A stretch of 64,000 bases of DNA from Sphingomonas natans (GTDB lineage: Bacteria; Pseudomonadota; Alphaproteobacteria; Sphingomonadales; Sphingomonadaceae): contig NZ_JAUOTP010000006.1 in assembly GCF_030546695.1 (NCBI RefSeq), forward strand, positions 124,001-188,000, read 5' to 3'. The position numbers were made by a program, and so were the translations under genes. Positions 22,601 to 30,512 of this stretch are shown here, in pieces. Positions within the stretch are counted from its first letter, which is position 1. Each line of letters opens with the position of its first letter. A model generated the notes under the pieces. It saw only the letters and a list, made by a program, of their open reading frames with translations, searched no databases and was not told the DNA's origin.

Positions 22601-25600
22601 CAGAGCATCCCCAACCCGTCGGCAACGGGCGACAGCAGCTTCGTCGCGAGCGGCATCCTGACGCTGCCGACCTTCACGACGCCAGGCAACCTTTCCCTGC
22701 AGGGCAATTTCATCGGGACCTTCACCGCGCTGTCGGGGGCGAACGTCTCGCTCGTCGCCCAATCGGGCAGCATCGGCGGCCAGACGCTCACTGCGAGCGG
22801 CACGACCTTCCTTTCCGCGCCGACCAACGTCTCGGTCTCCGCGCTCAACTCGGCGGGCGGCGTCACCGTGAACGCGCGCGGCGTCTCGCTGTTCGCACCG
22901 GGCGCGTTGACCGTGACCAGCGCGATCGCCGGCCCGGGCGGCATGACGCTCAGCGCCGGCGGCCAGCTCACCGTCGCCAGCGCGACGAGCGCGGCGGACA
23001 TCGTCCTCGAGACCACGAACGGCGGCATCACCGCACAGACCATCTCCTCGACGACCGGCACCGGCATCCGCGCACCTGGCGCGGTGACGATCGCCAGTTT
23101 GACCTCGACCGGCAATGTCGGCGTCCAGGCGGGCAGCATCCAGATCGCGTCGCCCGGCGCGCTGACCTTATCGCGCGCGATCGCCACGAACGGCGGCATC
23201 AACGTCACGACGCAGGGCGCGCTGACCGTCCTGCCGGGCCAGCAGCAGATACCGAACCCGTCGGCGACCGGCGACAGCAGCTTCATCGCCGGCGGCCAAC
23301 TGACGCTCACGACCTTCGCGACGCCGGGCAACCTGACGCTTCAGGGCAATGGCATCGCGGCCTTCAATACGCTGTCGGGCGCCAACGTCTCGCTCGTTGC
23401 CGCCAGCGGCGCGATCTCAGGCCCGTCGCTGACGGCGACCGGCACGACCTTCCTCTCGACCCCCGGCGCGATCAACATCTCGGCGCTGCGCTCGAGCGGC
23501 GCGGTCACCGCCAGCGGCAGCCGCATCACGCTCGTCTCGCCCGACGCGCTCACGATCGCGAACTTCACCACGGCGCAAGGCGATGCGAGCTTCCAGTCCG
23601 CCAACCTGCTCACCGTCGCGGACGGCACCAGCGCCGGCGCGCTGGCGATGACGAGCACCGGTGCCGGCCTGACCGTCGGCACGGTCAACGCGGCAGGGGC
23701 GGTGACTGGCAATGCGGCCGGCGCGATCGGCTTCGGCCAGATCAGCGGCGACACCGTTTCTCTCTCCACGTCCGCGGGCGGCATCACCGGCCAGCGGCTC
23801 GCTGCGACCGGCGCCGCGACGCTCAGTGCGCCAGGTGCGATCGCCGTCTCGGGCGATTTCCGTGCGGCGAGCGCCAGCGTCAGCGGCTCGAGCGTCGCGA
23901 TCGCCTCGACCAGCGACCTGACCTTCGCCACGCTATCGGCAACAAGCGGCGACGCCGTCGTCACCACCTCGGGCGCGCTCACCGTCAACGGCGGCAGCGC
24001 GGCCGGCGCGGCCAATCTTGCGTCGGGCGGCACGCTGACGCTCGCTTCCTATACGAGCGGCACCGACCTCGTCCTGTCCGGCGCGCGCCTGCCGACCTTC
24101 GGCACCCTGTCGGCGCGCAATATCAGCCTGACCGCGCTCGCAAGCGATCTGACCGGCGGCACCTTGATCGCCAGCGGCACGACGACCCTCTCCTCTTCGG
24201 GCGTGCTGACGATCACCGACCTTCGCTCCGCAGGCGCCGCCACGTTAAGCGGCGCCACGATCAATGTCGGTTCGACCGTGGCGCTCAACGTCGCCAATGC
24301 GACCGCAGGCGACGGCGGGCTGCGCCTGCGCTCCACCGGCGCGCTGACCGTCACCAATGCCACAAGCCAGGCCGGCGTCGATCTCGCCAGCACCGGCGGC
24401 AACGTCACGGTCGGCCGGATCGCGATGACCGGCACCCCTGCAATCACGACGCAGGCGGTAGCCGGCACCTCGCCGCTCACGATCGCCTCGGCCGGCACGA
24501 CGACGCTCACCGATGCGATCACCGGCGCGGGCGCGGCGACGATCAGCGGCACGAGCCTCGTCCTCAACGGTCTGATCGACGCGAGCGGGATCAGCCTGGC
24601 CTCGCAGACGATCGCAGTCGGCCCCGCGGCGCTGATCGGCACGCTCCAGCGCACCGGCACCGTCGCCTTCACCAACAGCGGCACCGGCCGCAGCTTCATC
24701 GGCGGCACAGGCAGCCAGAGCGGCTATTCGCTCGACGGCGCCGCACTCTCGCGCGTCCAGGCGAGCTCGGTCTCGCTCACGCTGCCGAGGACCGCGACCA
24801 GCTCCGTCGCCAATCCCGACGTCGTCATCGGCGCGCTCACGCTCTACGGCACGGGCGCGGCCGCCCCTCAGGGTGCACGGCAGAATCTGGGCACGGGCCT
24901 GCTCACGATCACGACGCCCGGGCAGGTCCAGGTCAACGGCGCGGTCCGGCTCGCCAATCTCGCGACCGGCGGCAGCGGCGGCCTCACCGTCCGCGCGGCG
25001 GGCATCGATGTCGTCGCGCCGAACGGATCGATCGTCCAGACCGACGCTGCCGGCACCCCCGCCGGCACGCTGGAGCTCGACGGACGCAGCGTGCGCGTCG
25101 CCAGCAGCAGCGCGCTCGCCGACCTTGCCACGCTCGCCACGCCGACCGAGCGCGAGGCGCGGCTCGCGCAGAATGACGGCAATATGAGCGACACGGGCTG
25201 GCTCAGCGCGAACACGATCCGCTTCGCTTATCCGTCGGGCGTCGCCGCGACGGGCGGGATCGCGGCCATCTACGTCCAGAATAGCGGCGGCTCCGGGTCG
25301 GCGGCGCGGCGCGGCCTGACGACGGGCACGGGCGGCGTCGTCATCGCCAATTTCCCGACGAGCGATATCCCCGAGGTGTTCATCAACGGCCGCCTGCAGA
25401 CGACCCCGACGACCTTCGTCACCGGATCGGCCTTCCTCGCAAGCATCTCGCAGGTCGGCACGGGAACGGCGAGCGACATCCTCGTCAACGGCTGCGTGCT
25501 CTCGAGCGGCCTGTGCGGCGGCGCGCCCACGCCGCTCACCTTGCTCTCGCAACTCGCGCCACCGCAGGATCTGATCGGCGTGATCAGCAACTCGACCGAG

Positions 25601-26425
25601 GATGACGAGGACGAGGATACGAACAAGCCGGGCGATCCGGTCCCGAGCAAGGATCCGCAGGCGATCGTCCAGTTCGCGCCGGCAAACCCCGAGGCCGCCA
25701 GCCAATCGACCGACGATCCCGTCATCGGCTCGGGCAATGAGAGCCTGTGGACCGGTGGCGGAGCGGGCGCGGGCGAAGCGGGCGGCGTGACGCCGTTCGA
25801 CACGACGATCGGCGTCGGCAACGATGCCGGCGCACCCGACAACGGCCAGCCGCGCACCACCGGCGGTGCGACCGGCGGCACGGGCGCACCGCAACAACCC
25901 GGCGAGCGCGCGACGGGCGTGAACCCGGCGACCGAGGGCGGACTCGGCATCGGCAGCGATGCCGCCGCGGGCGGCGAGCAGCGCTCCGGCGCCGGCGGCA
26001 CGAGCGGCAATGCCGGCGCCGCGGGCGCGATCAATACCCCGAACACGCCGGCGACGCCGGGCAGTGTGCCGAACAATGGTGGCGGCGTCGGCGTCGGCGC
26101 GGACACCGGCGGCGGCGCACCGGGCGCGGCCGGTTCCGGCAACGCGGGCACGGCCCTGCCCGGCGCGGCGCAGGGCACGACCGGCGGCAGCACGACCGGC
26201 GACACGACCAACGGCCGTCCGAACACCGGCAACGGCGCCGGCGCGAATGCCGGCCAGGGCGCGCCGACCACCGAGCAGACGACGGGCACCGGCGGAGACG
26301 CGGGCGCGTCGGGTTCGGCCGGCACCGCCGGCACGCCGGGCGGCGCAGCCGGCACGACGGGCCCCTCCGCACCCGGCACGACCAACAACGGCACCCGCCA
26401 GACGACGCCGAACACCCCGCGCTAA
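16601..26425 (+). CDS. Giant filamentous hemagglutinin-like exoprotein (TpsA)
   Basis: A 3274-residue secreted protein. An extended signal (about 43 residues, basic TRRRKLELY then a hydrophobic core, ending AQA) is followed by a TPS domain (about 45-250) with NVWFYSPGGILVGSGASFNV, the counterpart of the NPNG motif region. The body is Gly/Ser/Thr-rich beta-helix repeat sequence. Residues about 1845-2272 are a near-perfect 214-residue tandem duplication. Cysteines come in pairs (YCGFNC, DCTAGSLC, and Cys2965/Cys2972). An acidic EDDEDED linker near residue 3000 leads to a Gly/Asn/Thr low-complexity tail of about 230 residues. Partner of the TpsB before it; adhesin or matrix function is inferred. 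Confidence 0.9.
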   Translation: MRSTDPKTPAKLGTRRRKLELYATAAIGGLSVFFMETPPSWAQAINATGIGRYNLAQNTTSATVTLNSGNATNIQVNTSQAIIDWNIPGGAGDYQFLNANTTATFYNSSGAYTVLNVLNGGTRAMRFDGAVVARTGGVTGAIGGNVWFYSPGGILVGSGASFNVGSLLLTTLNPDPNNLPGQNFSSFNDGTNGNTIGLRTDTNIFPTNNTSQIQIAAGATLTAQNYIGIVAPRIVQGGTIAPKGALGLIAGEQVNLDISSDGGLFGISIPVGSNFAGDADDSANVAILQSGTISGTFSGNGAPTKRNIYMVAVPKNTAITMLLTAQMGYGFESSNAVVTAQGIVLLAGTGVGTAINTAAPDGLGYTSPIDSVKTGQIRISGGSDFRSRVTTAGTRTEAFAQTGNINFRLPSTLYGTQVASLDIASGQTVTTVGMGVRSGITRADGSFDALGSSATVTVAGTLRIDPNGILSIDASSTGVIALDGVTNSGVGGSVTGGTTTLTINDGTIEGTTPGTTGGLITLLADASGGGGTSGGGTAVGGAANVTINGGTFDGTGLSLSARAIGGDDETVAAGLATGGTVSVTLQAGATQPRLHTTGDLALTATATGGSAYCGFNCHDGSGLLIGAPGTPAGNAVGGTATVTMGAVGGAIQVVNLNLDVSAIGGGGGLAIGTGPDGYYNAAPGGQGSGGTAKIVQSGGDITALGIALTAEGRGGLGGDASFDDYGQFDQTGNAGNGGIGQGGILEVRLSNAARIIGQSGSTLSLSGFGLGGGGGTAAYEGAFMGVGGIGRGPLAGNPVRITLADTASITRDTVTLTGAGYGGNGRDHSDATAGDGGAAFGNDVIVEATSAGGAQFIATTLELDSSAQGGTGGFGSNISTGGNATGGTSTIAFTGAALTTTTTQIYATGQGGAGGSPSSSGAQGISVSGDAVITATNALLALGTANIYTYANGNGFDGEYGTNGFAGDITISTLSGAGINAGSGFNLQAYAYGGAGSLGAGTGYGGSISLVANSGNITANGSSTFDTRGYGGNQPNGVAGFGFGGAQSIQAVGGGTVNLAATQIEASGTGGDGVTGGNGLGGAVTLLADNGTFNATSTLQINSSGFVGSSQSGIAQGTGGAVIVRANAGSFTFADTLGIDTTANSNGAGGDITIEAIGSGPLSQDSVILGATDLDASAGFSPGAGAGAGTITIRNMSSTALNFADVTANALGSSADAPRIVLESGSNRINGSRIELNTDAGLTVTAVTPGGGIYASGNFITSAAGSTIISGYGVDPTIQAANIDIEYYDLTSSSSFLNAIGADSDTGYISVRGYGAMQLGQLRATNGIELIAGTDITVDGAFVTAPAVFDGSGNLDTSIGYFRAEAGSYEGNLGSITSNGAVTVLSASASSRVSLYARGNITVAGQVDSQNLIDISVGNDLVVTQNAQINANTAPLSASTGGISFQIGNGYGDPGDPSSFISSGSINANGTPLAIYADAIQAKTGTFAGSSVTFGLNGNAVSGDDGGQLTADCTAGSLCLGNINATESILVDSSNSIPTTVTLAGTISGADLTVIAGGVILGNNGVVNDMLLSSYASLDVDTGAITGAIGGSGTLTASDIYIRASSVSATNFGFATSSGDFAANVTGGIEVGTLDIAGRLGSRPDGFANGLNLAGPFAAINRLSVGSDTIDITAAGITIGQMIGSGDARLAAPGNTIIVNDVLVPGVVSASGTLINLGSSGNLAIDDLTGGSGGTTLLAAGTLSLTNVTSTGPLIVTGSSVDANVGTLTFTQLNTTAGDANVTGTGNLVVNGGNAIGSVFFSGSGVTATNYSATQDITLAGTTIGNFSSLTGRNISITAQSGSFGGTALNASGTTFLSAPINVSVSALNSTGGVTANARGLQLIAPAAMTVTSATAGTGGMTLSAGGQLIVASATSGADIVLESANAGIAAQTTSSTTGTAIRAPGAVTVASLTSGGNVSAQAGSLQIVSPGALTFSRAIATNGGISVTTQGALTVLAGTQSIPNPSATGDSSFVASGILTLPTFTTPGNLSLQGNFIGTFTALSGANVSLVAQSGSIGGQTLTASGTTFLSAPTNVSVSALNSAGGVTVNARGVSLFAPGALTVTSAIAGPGGMTLSAGGQLTVASATSAADIVLETTNGGITAQTISSTTGTGIRAPGAVTIASLTSTGNVGVQAGSIQIASPGALTLSRAIATNGGINVTTQGALTVLPGQQQIPNPSATGDSSFIAGGQLTLTTFATPGNLTLQGNGIAAFNTLSGANVSLVAASGAISGPSLTATGTTFLSTPGAINISALRSSGAVTASGSRITLVSPDALTIANFTTAQGDASFQSANLLTVADGTSAGALAMTSTGAGLTVGTVNAAGAVTGNAAGAIGFGQISGDTVSLSTSAGGITGQRLAATGAATLSAPGAIAVSGDFRAASASVSGSSVAIASTSDLTFATLSATSGDAVVTTSGALTVNGGSAAGAANLASGGTLTLASYTSGTDLVLSGARLPTFGTLSARNISLTALASDLTGGTLIASGTTTLSSSGVLTITDLRSAGAATLSGATINVGSTVALNVANATAGDGGLRLRSTGALTVTNATSQAGVDLASTGGNVTVGRIAMTGTPAITTQAVAGTSPLTIASAGTTTLTDAITGAGAATISGTSLVLNGLIDASGISLASQTIAVGPAALIGTLQRTGTVAFTNSGTGRSFIGGTGSQSGYSLDGAALSRVQASSVSLTLPRTATSSVANPDVVIGALTLYGTGAAAPQGARQNLGTGLLTITTPGQVQVNGAVRLANLATGGSGGLTVRAAGIDVVAPNGSIVQTDAAGTPAGTLELDGRSVRVASSSALADLATLATPTEREARLAQNDGNMSDTGWLSANTIRFAYPSGVAATGGIAAIYVQNSGGSGSAARRGLTTGTGGVVIANFPTSDIPEVFINGRLQTTPTTFVTGSAFLASISQVGTGTASDILVNGCVLSSGLCGGAPTPLTLLSQLAPPQDLIGVISNSTEDDEDEDTNKPGDPVPSKDPQAIVQFAPANPEAASQSTDDPVIGSGNESLWTGGGAGAGEAGGVTPFDTTIGVGNDAGAPDNGQPRTTGGATGGTGAPQQPGERATGVNPATEGGLGIGSDAAAGGEQRSGAGGTSGNAGAAGAINTPNTPATPGSVPNNGGGVGVGADTGGGAPGAAGSGNAGTALPGAAQGTTGGSTTGDTTNGRPNTGNGAGANAGQGAPTTEQTTGTGGDAGASGSAGTAGTPGGAAGTTGPSAPGTTNNGTRQTTPNTPR
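22133..23416 (+). repeat. 642-bp in-frame tandem duplication inside the TpsA gene
   Basis: Unit 1 (22133-22774) and unit 2 (22775-23416) encode two 214-residue blocks that align without gaps, including SAPxNVSVSALNS, GGMTLSAGGQL, GALTFSRAIATNGG against GALTLSRAIATNGG, and IPNPSATGDSSF. A degraded third copy starts after 23416 (ATGTTFLSTPGAINISALRS). The spacing was measured between matching GGCGGC sites. Confidence 0.85.
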
Positions 26426-26455
26426 GCGGGCGCGGCTAGCGGCGCGCGAAGGGGA

Positions 26456-27772
26456 TCAGCGCGCCGTCGTCCCCGGCGTCGGCCGCAGCGGCGCGCCCGC
26501 GAAGGTCGGCAGGCTCTCCTCGCCGCCTGCGGCCAGCGCCGAGACCGCAAAGAAATGGTCGTCGATATTGGTGCGCACCAATATCGTGCTCGTCACGTCC
26601 GCGCCCACGTCGCGGGCGTCGGTCCAGGCGATCCCGTCGGCGCGCCGCCAGCGGATGCGATAGCCCGCCGCGCCCGGCACCGCGGGCCAGCTGACCGCCG
26701 TATCGTCGCTCACCGCACCGGAAATCGCCGCCGAGGCGGGCGCCGCGGGCGCCCCGGCCAGCCGCCGGATCACGGCCATGTTGAGCGCGGTCACCCGCGC
26801 CAGATAGGGGAAATCGACATATTCGATCACGTCGCCGTAGCGCCGCCCGTTTTCGGTCCGGATCGTCTGGTGCTGGCGGTCGTAATTCTCGGTCGCCTCG
26901 GTGAAGCGCACCGCGGGGATCCCCGCCTCCAGGAACGGAGTCTGGTCGCCGCCGCGCCCGAACCGATCGGGCCGGCGCATCGCCAGCGCCTCCAGCCCCA
27001 GCCCTGGATCGCCCGCTGCGGTCGCCACGACGACCTTGGCCAGAGCGCGCGACGGGCTGTCATCCTCCTCGCCGATCTGTCGCTGCAATTTGGGATCGCC
27101 GAGGAAGCGGATCCCTTCGGAGAAGACGCGCACCTTGTCGTCGACATGCTCGCCGCCGATGCCGTGGGTATTGCCGACGATATCGTTGTTGAGCACCGCC
27201 GCCACCTTCCAGCCGCGTGCCTTGGCGGTGTCAGCAAGCAGCTTGCCGCCCCACAGCCCCTGCTCCTCGCCCGACAGCAACGCATAGACGACCGTGCCCG
27301 TGAATTTTTCCTTCGACAGGATCCGCGCCGCCTCCATCACGAGCGCGCTGCCCGAGGCATCGTCGTTCGCGCCCGGCGCATCGGTGGTCACGTCCATCAC
27401 GTCGTTGACGCGGCTGTCGATATGCCCCTGCACGATCACGACCCGATCGGGATCGCCGCTGCCCTTCTGGATCGCGATCACATCCTCGACGCGCACCCCG
27501 TCGGGGGCGCGCGGCCCGGTGAACGTGTCGCCGATCGTCTCGATCGTCAGGCACCCGCCGCACGCCTTCGAATAGCTTTGGAAGCGCCCCGCCGCCCAGC
27601 GACGCGCCGCGCCGATCCCTCGCTTGGAGTCGGTCGTCGTCGACAGCGTATGGCGCGTGCCGAAGCCAACGAGCGAGGTGATCGTGCCCTTCAGCTGGGC
27701 GGGATCGGGCGCAGGCGGCGCCGCGGCGGTCAGGAGCGAGGCGGCGGTGGCGAGGAGCAGGGCTTTTGTCAT
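26456..27772 (-). CDS. M28-family zinc metallopeptidase, exported
   Basis: A 438-residue aminopeptidase-type M28 protein. Residues 1-18 are a signal peptide (MTKALLLATAASLLTAAA). Zinc and catalytic residues are in order: His117 (VQGHIDS), Asp137 (GANDDASG), the Glu pair 169-170 (LLSGEEQGLWGG) and Asp197 (NNDIVGN), with a late His in the YDRQHQT segment. Residues from about 345 form a fibronectin-III-like tail. The ATG at 27772 is chosen because it begins the signal peptide; longer frames run into the GNAT gene on the other strand. It probably removes N-terminal residues from peptides in the periplasm. It is convergent with the TpsA operon, 30 bases away. Confidence 0.9.
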   Translation of the reverse strand: MTKALLLATAASLLTAAAPPAPDPAQLKGTITSLVGFGTRHTLSTTTDSKRGIGAARRWAAGRFQSYSKACGGCLTIETIGDTFTGPRAPDGVRVEDVIAIQKGSGDPDRVVIVQGHIDSRVNDVMDVTTDAPGANDDASGSALVMEAARILSKEKFTGTVVYALLSGEEQGLWGGKLLADTAKARGWKVAAVLNNDIVGNTHGIGGEHVDDKVRVFSEGIRFLGDPKLQRQIGEEDDSPSRALAKVVVATAAGDPGLGLEALAMRRPDRFGRGGDQTPFLEAGIPAVRFTEATENYDRQHQTIRTENGRRYGDVIEYVDFPYLARVTALNMAVIRRLAGAPAAPASAAISGAVSDDTAVSWPAVPGAAGYRIRWRRADGIAWTDARDVGADVTSTILVRTNIDDHFFAVSALAAGGEESLPTFAGAPLRPTPGTTAR

Positions 27773-27832
27773 GGGCCGGAACCTGCTGAGCAAGCCCACG
27801 CGTTGCAACCGGAAATCGCAAGGGAGCGCCAG

Positions 27833-28129
27833 ATGAACGAGACGACCGCCGAGCCGGCAGAGGTGATCGATCATCCGGACCGGAGCCGTTTCGAGATCCT
27901 CGTCGACGGCCATATCGCCTTCGCCGCCTATCGGCTGGACGGCGATGTCATGGCGCTGACCCACACGATCGTGCCGAACGCGCTGGCGGGGCACGGTGTC
28001 GGCACAAGGCTGATCGCCGGCATGCTGAAGCAGGTCCGCGCGCGGCATCTGAAGATCATCCCCGAATGCTCGTTCGTCGTCGCCTATCTGCAGAAGCATC
28101 CCGAAGAGGCCGATCTCGTCGCCAACTGA
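27833..28129 (+). CDS. Small GNAT-like N-acetyltransferase (YjdJ type)
   Basis: A 98-residue one-domain acetyltransferase of the short YjdJ/GTN subfamily. The acetyl-CoA pyrophosphate-binding loop reads VPNALAGHGVGTRLIAG, and the C-terminal signature IPECSFVVAYLQKHPEE is characteristic of this subgroup. The length is normal for it. AGGGAG precedes the ATG by 6 bases. It is divergent from the M28 peptidase gene with a 60-base shared promoter region. The substrate is unknown. Confidence 0.88.
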   Translation: MNETTAEPAEVIDHPDRSRFEILVDGHIAFAAYRLDGDVMALTHTIVPNALAGHGVGTRLIAGMLKQVRARHLKIIPECSFVVAYLQKHPEEADLVAN

Positions 28130-28203
28130 CGGCGCGGCTTGCCGGGGGGCGCCCTGCCCGCTATCAGCCCGCTTCCTTCGAGAGAGGCGCGCTTTCCAAG
28201 CAT

Positions 28204-28277
28204 GGCCCGATGGCGGAGTGGTGACGTAGAGGACTGCAAATCCTCGCACCCGGGTTCGATTCCCGGTCGGGCCTCCA
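28204..28277 (+). tRNA. tRNA-Cys (GCA)
   Basis: A 74-base cloverleaf: acceptor GGCCCGA/TCGGGCC, anticodon stem GAGGA/TCCTC around the loop CTGCAAA giving anticodon GCA, T arm CCGGGTTCGATTCCCGG, discriminator T and an encoded CCA end. Confidence 0.96.
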
Positions 28278-28300
28278 CCTCTCTCGAATGTGAACTCGGA

Positions 28301-28420
28301 TCAGTCCCGCGGGTGCGCCCGGCGCTTGGTGTACATCGCCAAGCCCCAACCGGCTGCTGCAACTGCCAGACCGGCGATCGCCGGGAATAGCTCTGCAACG
28401 ACGGGTGGCAGGACGATCAT
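28301..28420 (-). CDS. 39-residue single-pass membrane peptide
   Basis: A short frame from ATG (28418-28420, minus strand) to TGA (28301-28303). It starts MIVLPPVVAELFPAIAGLAV, runs through a hydrophobic stretch of about 20 residues ending near Trp25, and closes with the basic tail YTKRRAHPRD, which is the positive-inside pattern of a one-helix membrane protein. GGAG stands 8 bases before the start. It occupies the gap between tRNA-Cys and the M14 carboxypeptidase gene. No family was recognised. Confidence 0.55.
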   Translation of the reverse strand: MIVLPPVVAELFPAIAGLAVAAAGWGLAMYTKRRAHPRD

Positions 28421-28486
28421 GTCGCTTCTCCGATCCAAGCGGCTTGATTTAAGTTCTGCTTCAATAGCAAATCCGGCCGCTCCGCG

Positions 28487-29605
28487 TCAGATCTCGCCGA
28501 TGATCTCGTGCAGCGCGCCCAGGCAATCCGCGCCCATGCGCATCGATCGCTCGGCCGACCAGCCAAACTCCGCATCGGGCAGCGAAGCATTGTCCTTGAA
28601 CGGCATTTCCAGCGTTATCGAGACCGCACCGAAGCGGTTGGCGAGCTGGTTGGTCGACATCGTCAGGTTCGCAGCTCCCGGCCCGGCCACGCCATAGCCA
28701 TGCTCGATCTGGAAATCGGGCGAGCGCCGCGCGAGAATCTCGCGATAGCGGCGATAGAGATCGCCCTGCCGCTCGGTCCAGTTCGGAATGCCCTCGAAGC
28801 CCGCGACGAACACGTACGGGATCGCCTCGTCGCCGTGGATATCCATCGCGAAGGCAACGCCGGTCTCGTCCATCCGGTTGCGCACCGCGAGCACTTCCGG
28901 ACTGCGCTCGGGCTTCGGATCGTGCCACTCGCGGTTGAGGTTCACGCCCGCCGCATTGGTGCGCAGATGCCCGCGCCGCGATCCGTCCGGATTCATGTTG
29001 GGCACGACATGGAAGGTCGCCTCGCGCCGCAGCACGCGCGCGGCGGGATCATGCGTATCGGTCAGCTTGGCCAGCGCGCCTTCCATCCACCATTCGGCCA
29101 TGCTCTCGCCCGGGTGCTGGCGCGCGAACAGCCAGACCGGCTTGGCGCCCTCGCCGATCGTCAGGCAGTCCATCTCCTGGCCGTCGAGCGTCTGCCCCAG
29201 CGAGCGATACGCCACGCCCGGCAGCGCCGCCGTGCGCGCGATCAGATCATGATGCCGCTCCATCGGATAAGGCGCGAAATAGGCGAACCACAGATTGTCG
29301 CTCTGTGCCGCATGGCGGATCGTCAGCACGCCGTCGCGATAGTCGGTCTCGGCCAGCCGCCAGTAAACGCGATCGTCCGACACGCGCGCCGAATAGCCCG
29401 GCCAGCCCGCGGGGTAAGCCGATCCGCCGGCGTTGACGATGCGCAGTTCCACATTCCGCCCGGCCGCACCCGTCAGCCGGAACGAGAACCACTGGTAGAA
29501 GTCGCTGCCCGCATCCTTCACAATCTCGAGATCGAACCGGTCACCCTCGCTGGCGAGGACGCGGATATTGCCGGCGTCGAAATCCGCCGAGATGCGCGCG
29601 CTCAT
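28487..29605 (-). CDS. M14-family cytosolic-type zinc carboxypeptidase
   Basis: A 372-residue metallocarboxypeptidase of the Nna1/CCP-like (M14D) branch. Residues 1-120 are the N-terminal beta-sandwich domain typical of this branch ([29 protein letters not shown]). The peptidase domain shows zinc ligands His164 and Glu167 ([12 protein letters not shown]), the substrate-binding [20 protein letters not shown] segment, zinc ligand His257 (DIHGDE) and catalytic Glu333 (TLEMPFKD). No signal peptide is seen. Its ATG overlaps the stop of the upstream lipoprotein gene (ATGA), so the two are co-translated. Bacterial members process cytosolic or peptidoglycan-type peptides; the substrate here is unknown. 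Confidence 0.9.
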   Translation of the reverse strand: MSARISADFDAGNIRVLASEGDRFDLEIVKDAGSDFYQWFSFRLTGAAGRNVELRIVNAGGSAYPAGWPGYSARVSDDRVYWRLAETDYRDGVLTIRHAAQSDNLWFAYFAPYPMERHHDLIARTAALPGVAYRSLGQTLDGQEMDCLTIGEGAKPVWLFARQHPGESMAEWWMEGALAKLTDTHDPAARVLRREATFHVVPNMNPDGSRRGHLRTNAAGVNLNREWHDPKPERSPEVLAVRNRMDETGVAFAMDIHGDEAIPYVFVAGFEGIPNWTERQGDLYRRYREILARRSPDFQIEHGYGVAGPGAANLTMSTNQLANRFGAVSITLEMPFKDNASLPDAEFGWSAERSMRMGADCLGALHEIIGEI

Positions 29606-30192
29606 TTGACCGTGATCGTCCGTCCCGAAACGCCGGGGAAATCGCGGAACAGCGCGGAGGCCAGCATCTTGACCGTGGTCCCCGGCTCCGCGGCAGCCGA
29701 ACCGCCCGCGGCCGAACTCTCGGCGCGGCCTTCCCAGATGACGGTGCCTTCCGAGCGGCGCTTGATCTGCACCGAGAGCCTGGTCATCACGATCTCGTTC
29801 GAGCGCTTCTTGCCGATCGGGAAGCTGATGCCGAGGCCAACGCCGCCCCCGCCATAGCCGCCCGTGCTGCCGCCCACGCCGACCGAGACGGGCGAACGCT
29901 GCGCCAGCGTCTCGCGCGAGCCGCGCTCGACCGAGACGACCGCGACCTGTTCGGATTGCTTGAGGCCCGGCGCCTCGCTGAAGCCGATCTTCGCCAGCTC
30001 GGCGCCGACGATCGAGGCGTAGGTCTGATATTCCAGGCTGTCGCGATCCGCGGGCACCAGCGGCTCGACCGCAATCTCGCCGCGCGCGATCGGCTGGCCG
30101 AGGTGAAAGCGGGTCACGCGGGTGGAGGGGGTGGTGGCGCAACCGGCGAGCGCCAGGACGGCGACGGCGGCGGCAAGCGGCTTCAGGCGCAT
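29602..30192 (-). CDS. DUF4136-like lipoprotein
   Basis: A 196-residue lipoprotein with signal and lipobox (LALAGC, Cys near residue 18). The segment [32 protein letters not shown] resembles the DUF4136 pattern, and a Gly-rich linker ([19 protein letters not shown]) precedes a second strand-rich half ([19 protein letters not shown]). The ATG at 30192 begins the lipoprotein signal. The stop overlaps the M14 gene start. Function unknown; outer-membrane anchoring is expected from the lipobox. Confidence 0.75.
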   Translation of the reverse strand: MRLKPLAAAVAVLALAGCATTPSTRVTRFHLGQPIARGEIAVEPLVPADRDSLEYQTYASIVGAELAKIGFSEAPGLKQSEQVAVVSVERGSRETLAQRSPVSVGVGGSTGGYGGGGVGLGISFPIGKKRSNEIVMTRLSVQIKRRSEGTVIWEGRAESSAAGGSAAAEPGTTVKMLASALFRDFPGVSGRTITVK

Positions 30193-30366
30193 CGAAATAT
30201 CTCCCAAGGCCGCCTCCGTAGGATGGCCATATCGGGGGTGCAACGTTCTATGCGGCGAATAAGCTGCATTGCCCGAAACCGCCCCGATCGCTTGACTCGG
30301 GGAACGGCTTTACCTAACGGGACGCCTCTCTTTTGACCATCCAGACCAGGCAGGCAGTACCGGGCC

Positions 30367-30492
30367 ATGAAGATCCGCAATTCATTGAAGTCGCTCAAGG
30401 ACCGGCACCGGGATAACCGCGTGATTCGCCGCCGTGGTCGCACCTACGTCATCAACAAGACGAATCGTCGCTTCAAGGCCCGCCAGGGCTGA
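30367..30492 (+). CDS. rpmJ: 50S ribosomal protein L36 (zinc-free paralogue type)
   Basis: A 41-residue ribosomal protein from ATG 30367 to TGA 30492. The start [17 protein letters not shown] and the segment [18 protein letters not shown] are diagnostic. The four zinc-binding cysteines of the other L36 form are absent; this is the usual alphaproteobacterial form. It is too short for most gene-length cutoffs. A strong intrinsic terminator follows 20 bases after the stop, so it is monocistronic. Confidence 0.96.
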   Translation: MKIRNSLKSLKDRHRDNRVIRRRGRTYVINKTNRRFKARQG

Positions 30493-30512
30493 TCCGACCT
30501 TTCGGCTGAACG

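Noticed and set aside
16925-22762. Long minus-strand frames opposite the TpsA gene (16925-19084 and 20717-22762)
   Set aside because: They read as low-complexity Arg/Ala/Asp-rich sequence without motifs, while the plus strand encodes a coherent beta-helix exoprotein with a TPS domain.
18000-26400. CRISPR-like or satellite-type direct repeats in the exoprotein region
   Set aside because: The repetition follows the reading frame and protein repeat pattern (Gly/Thr/Ser strands), spacers are not unique, and no cas genes are near.
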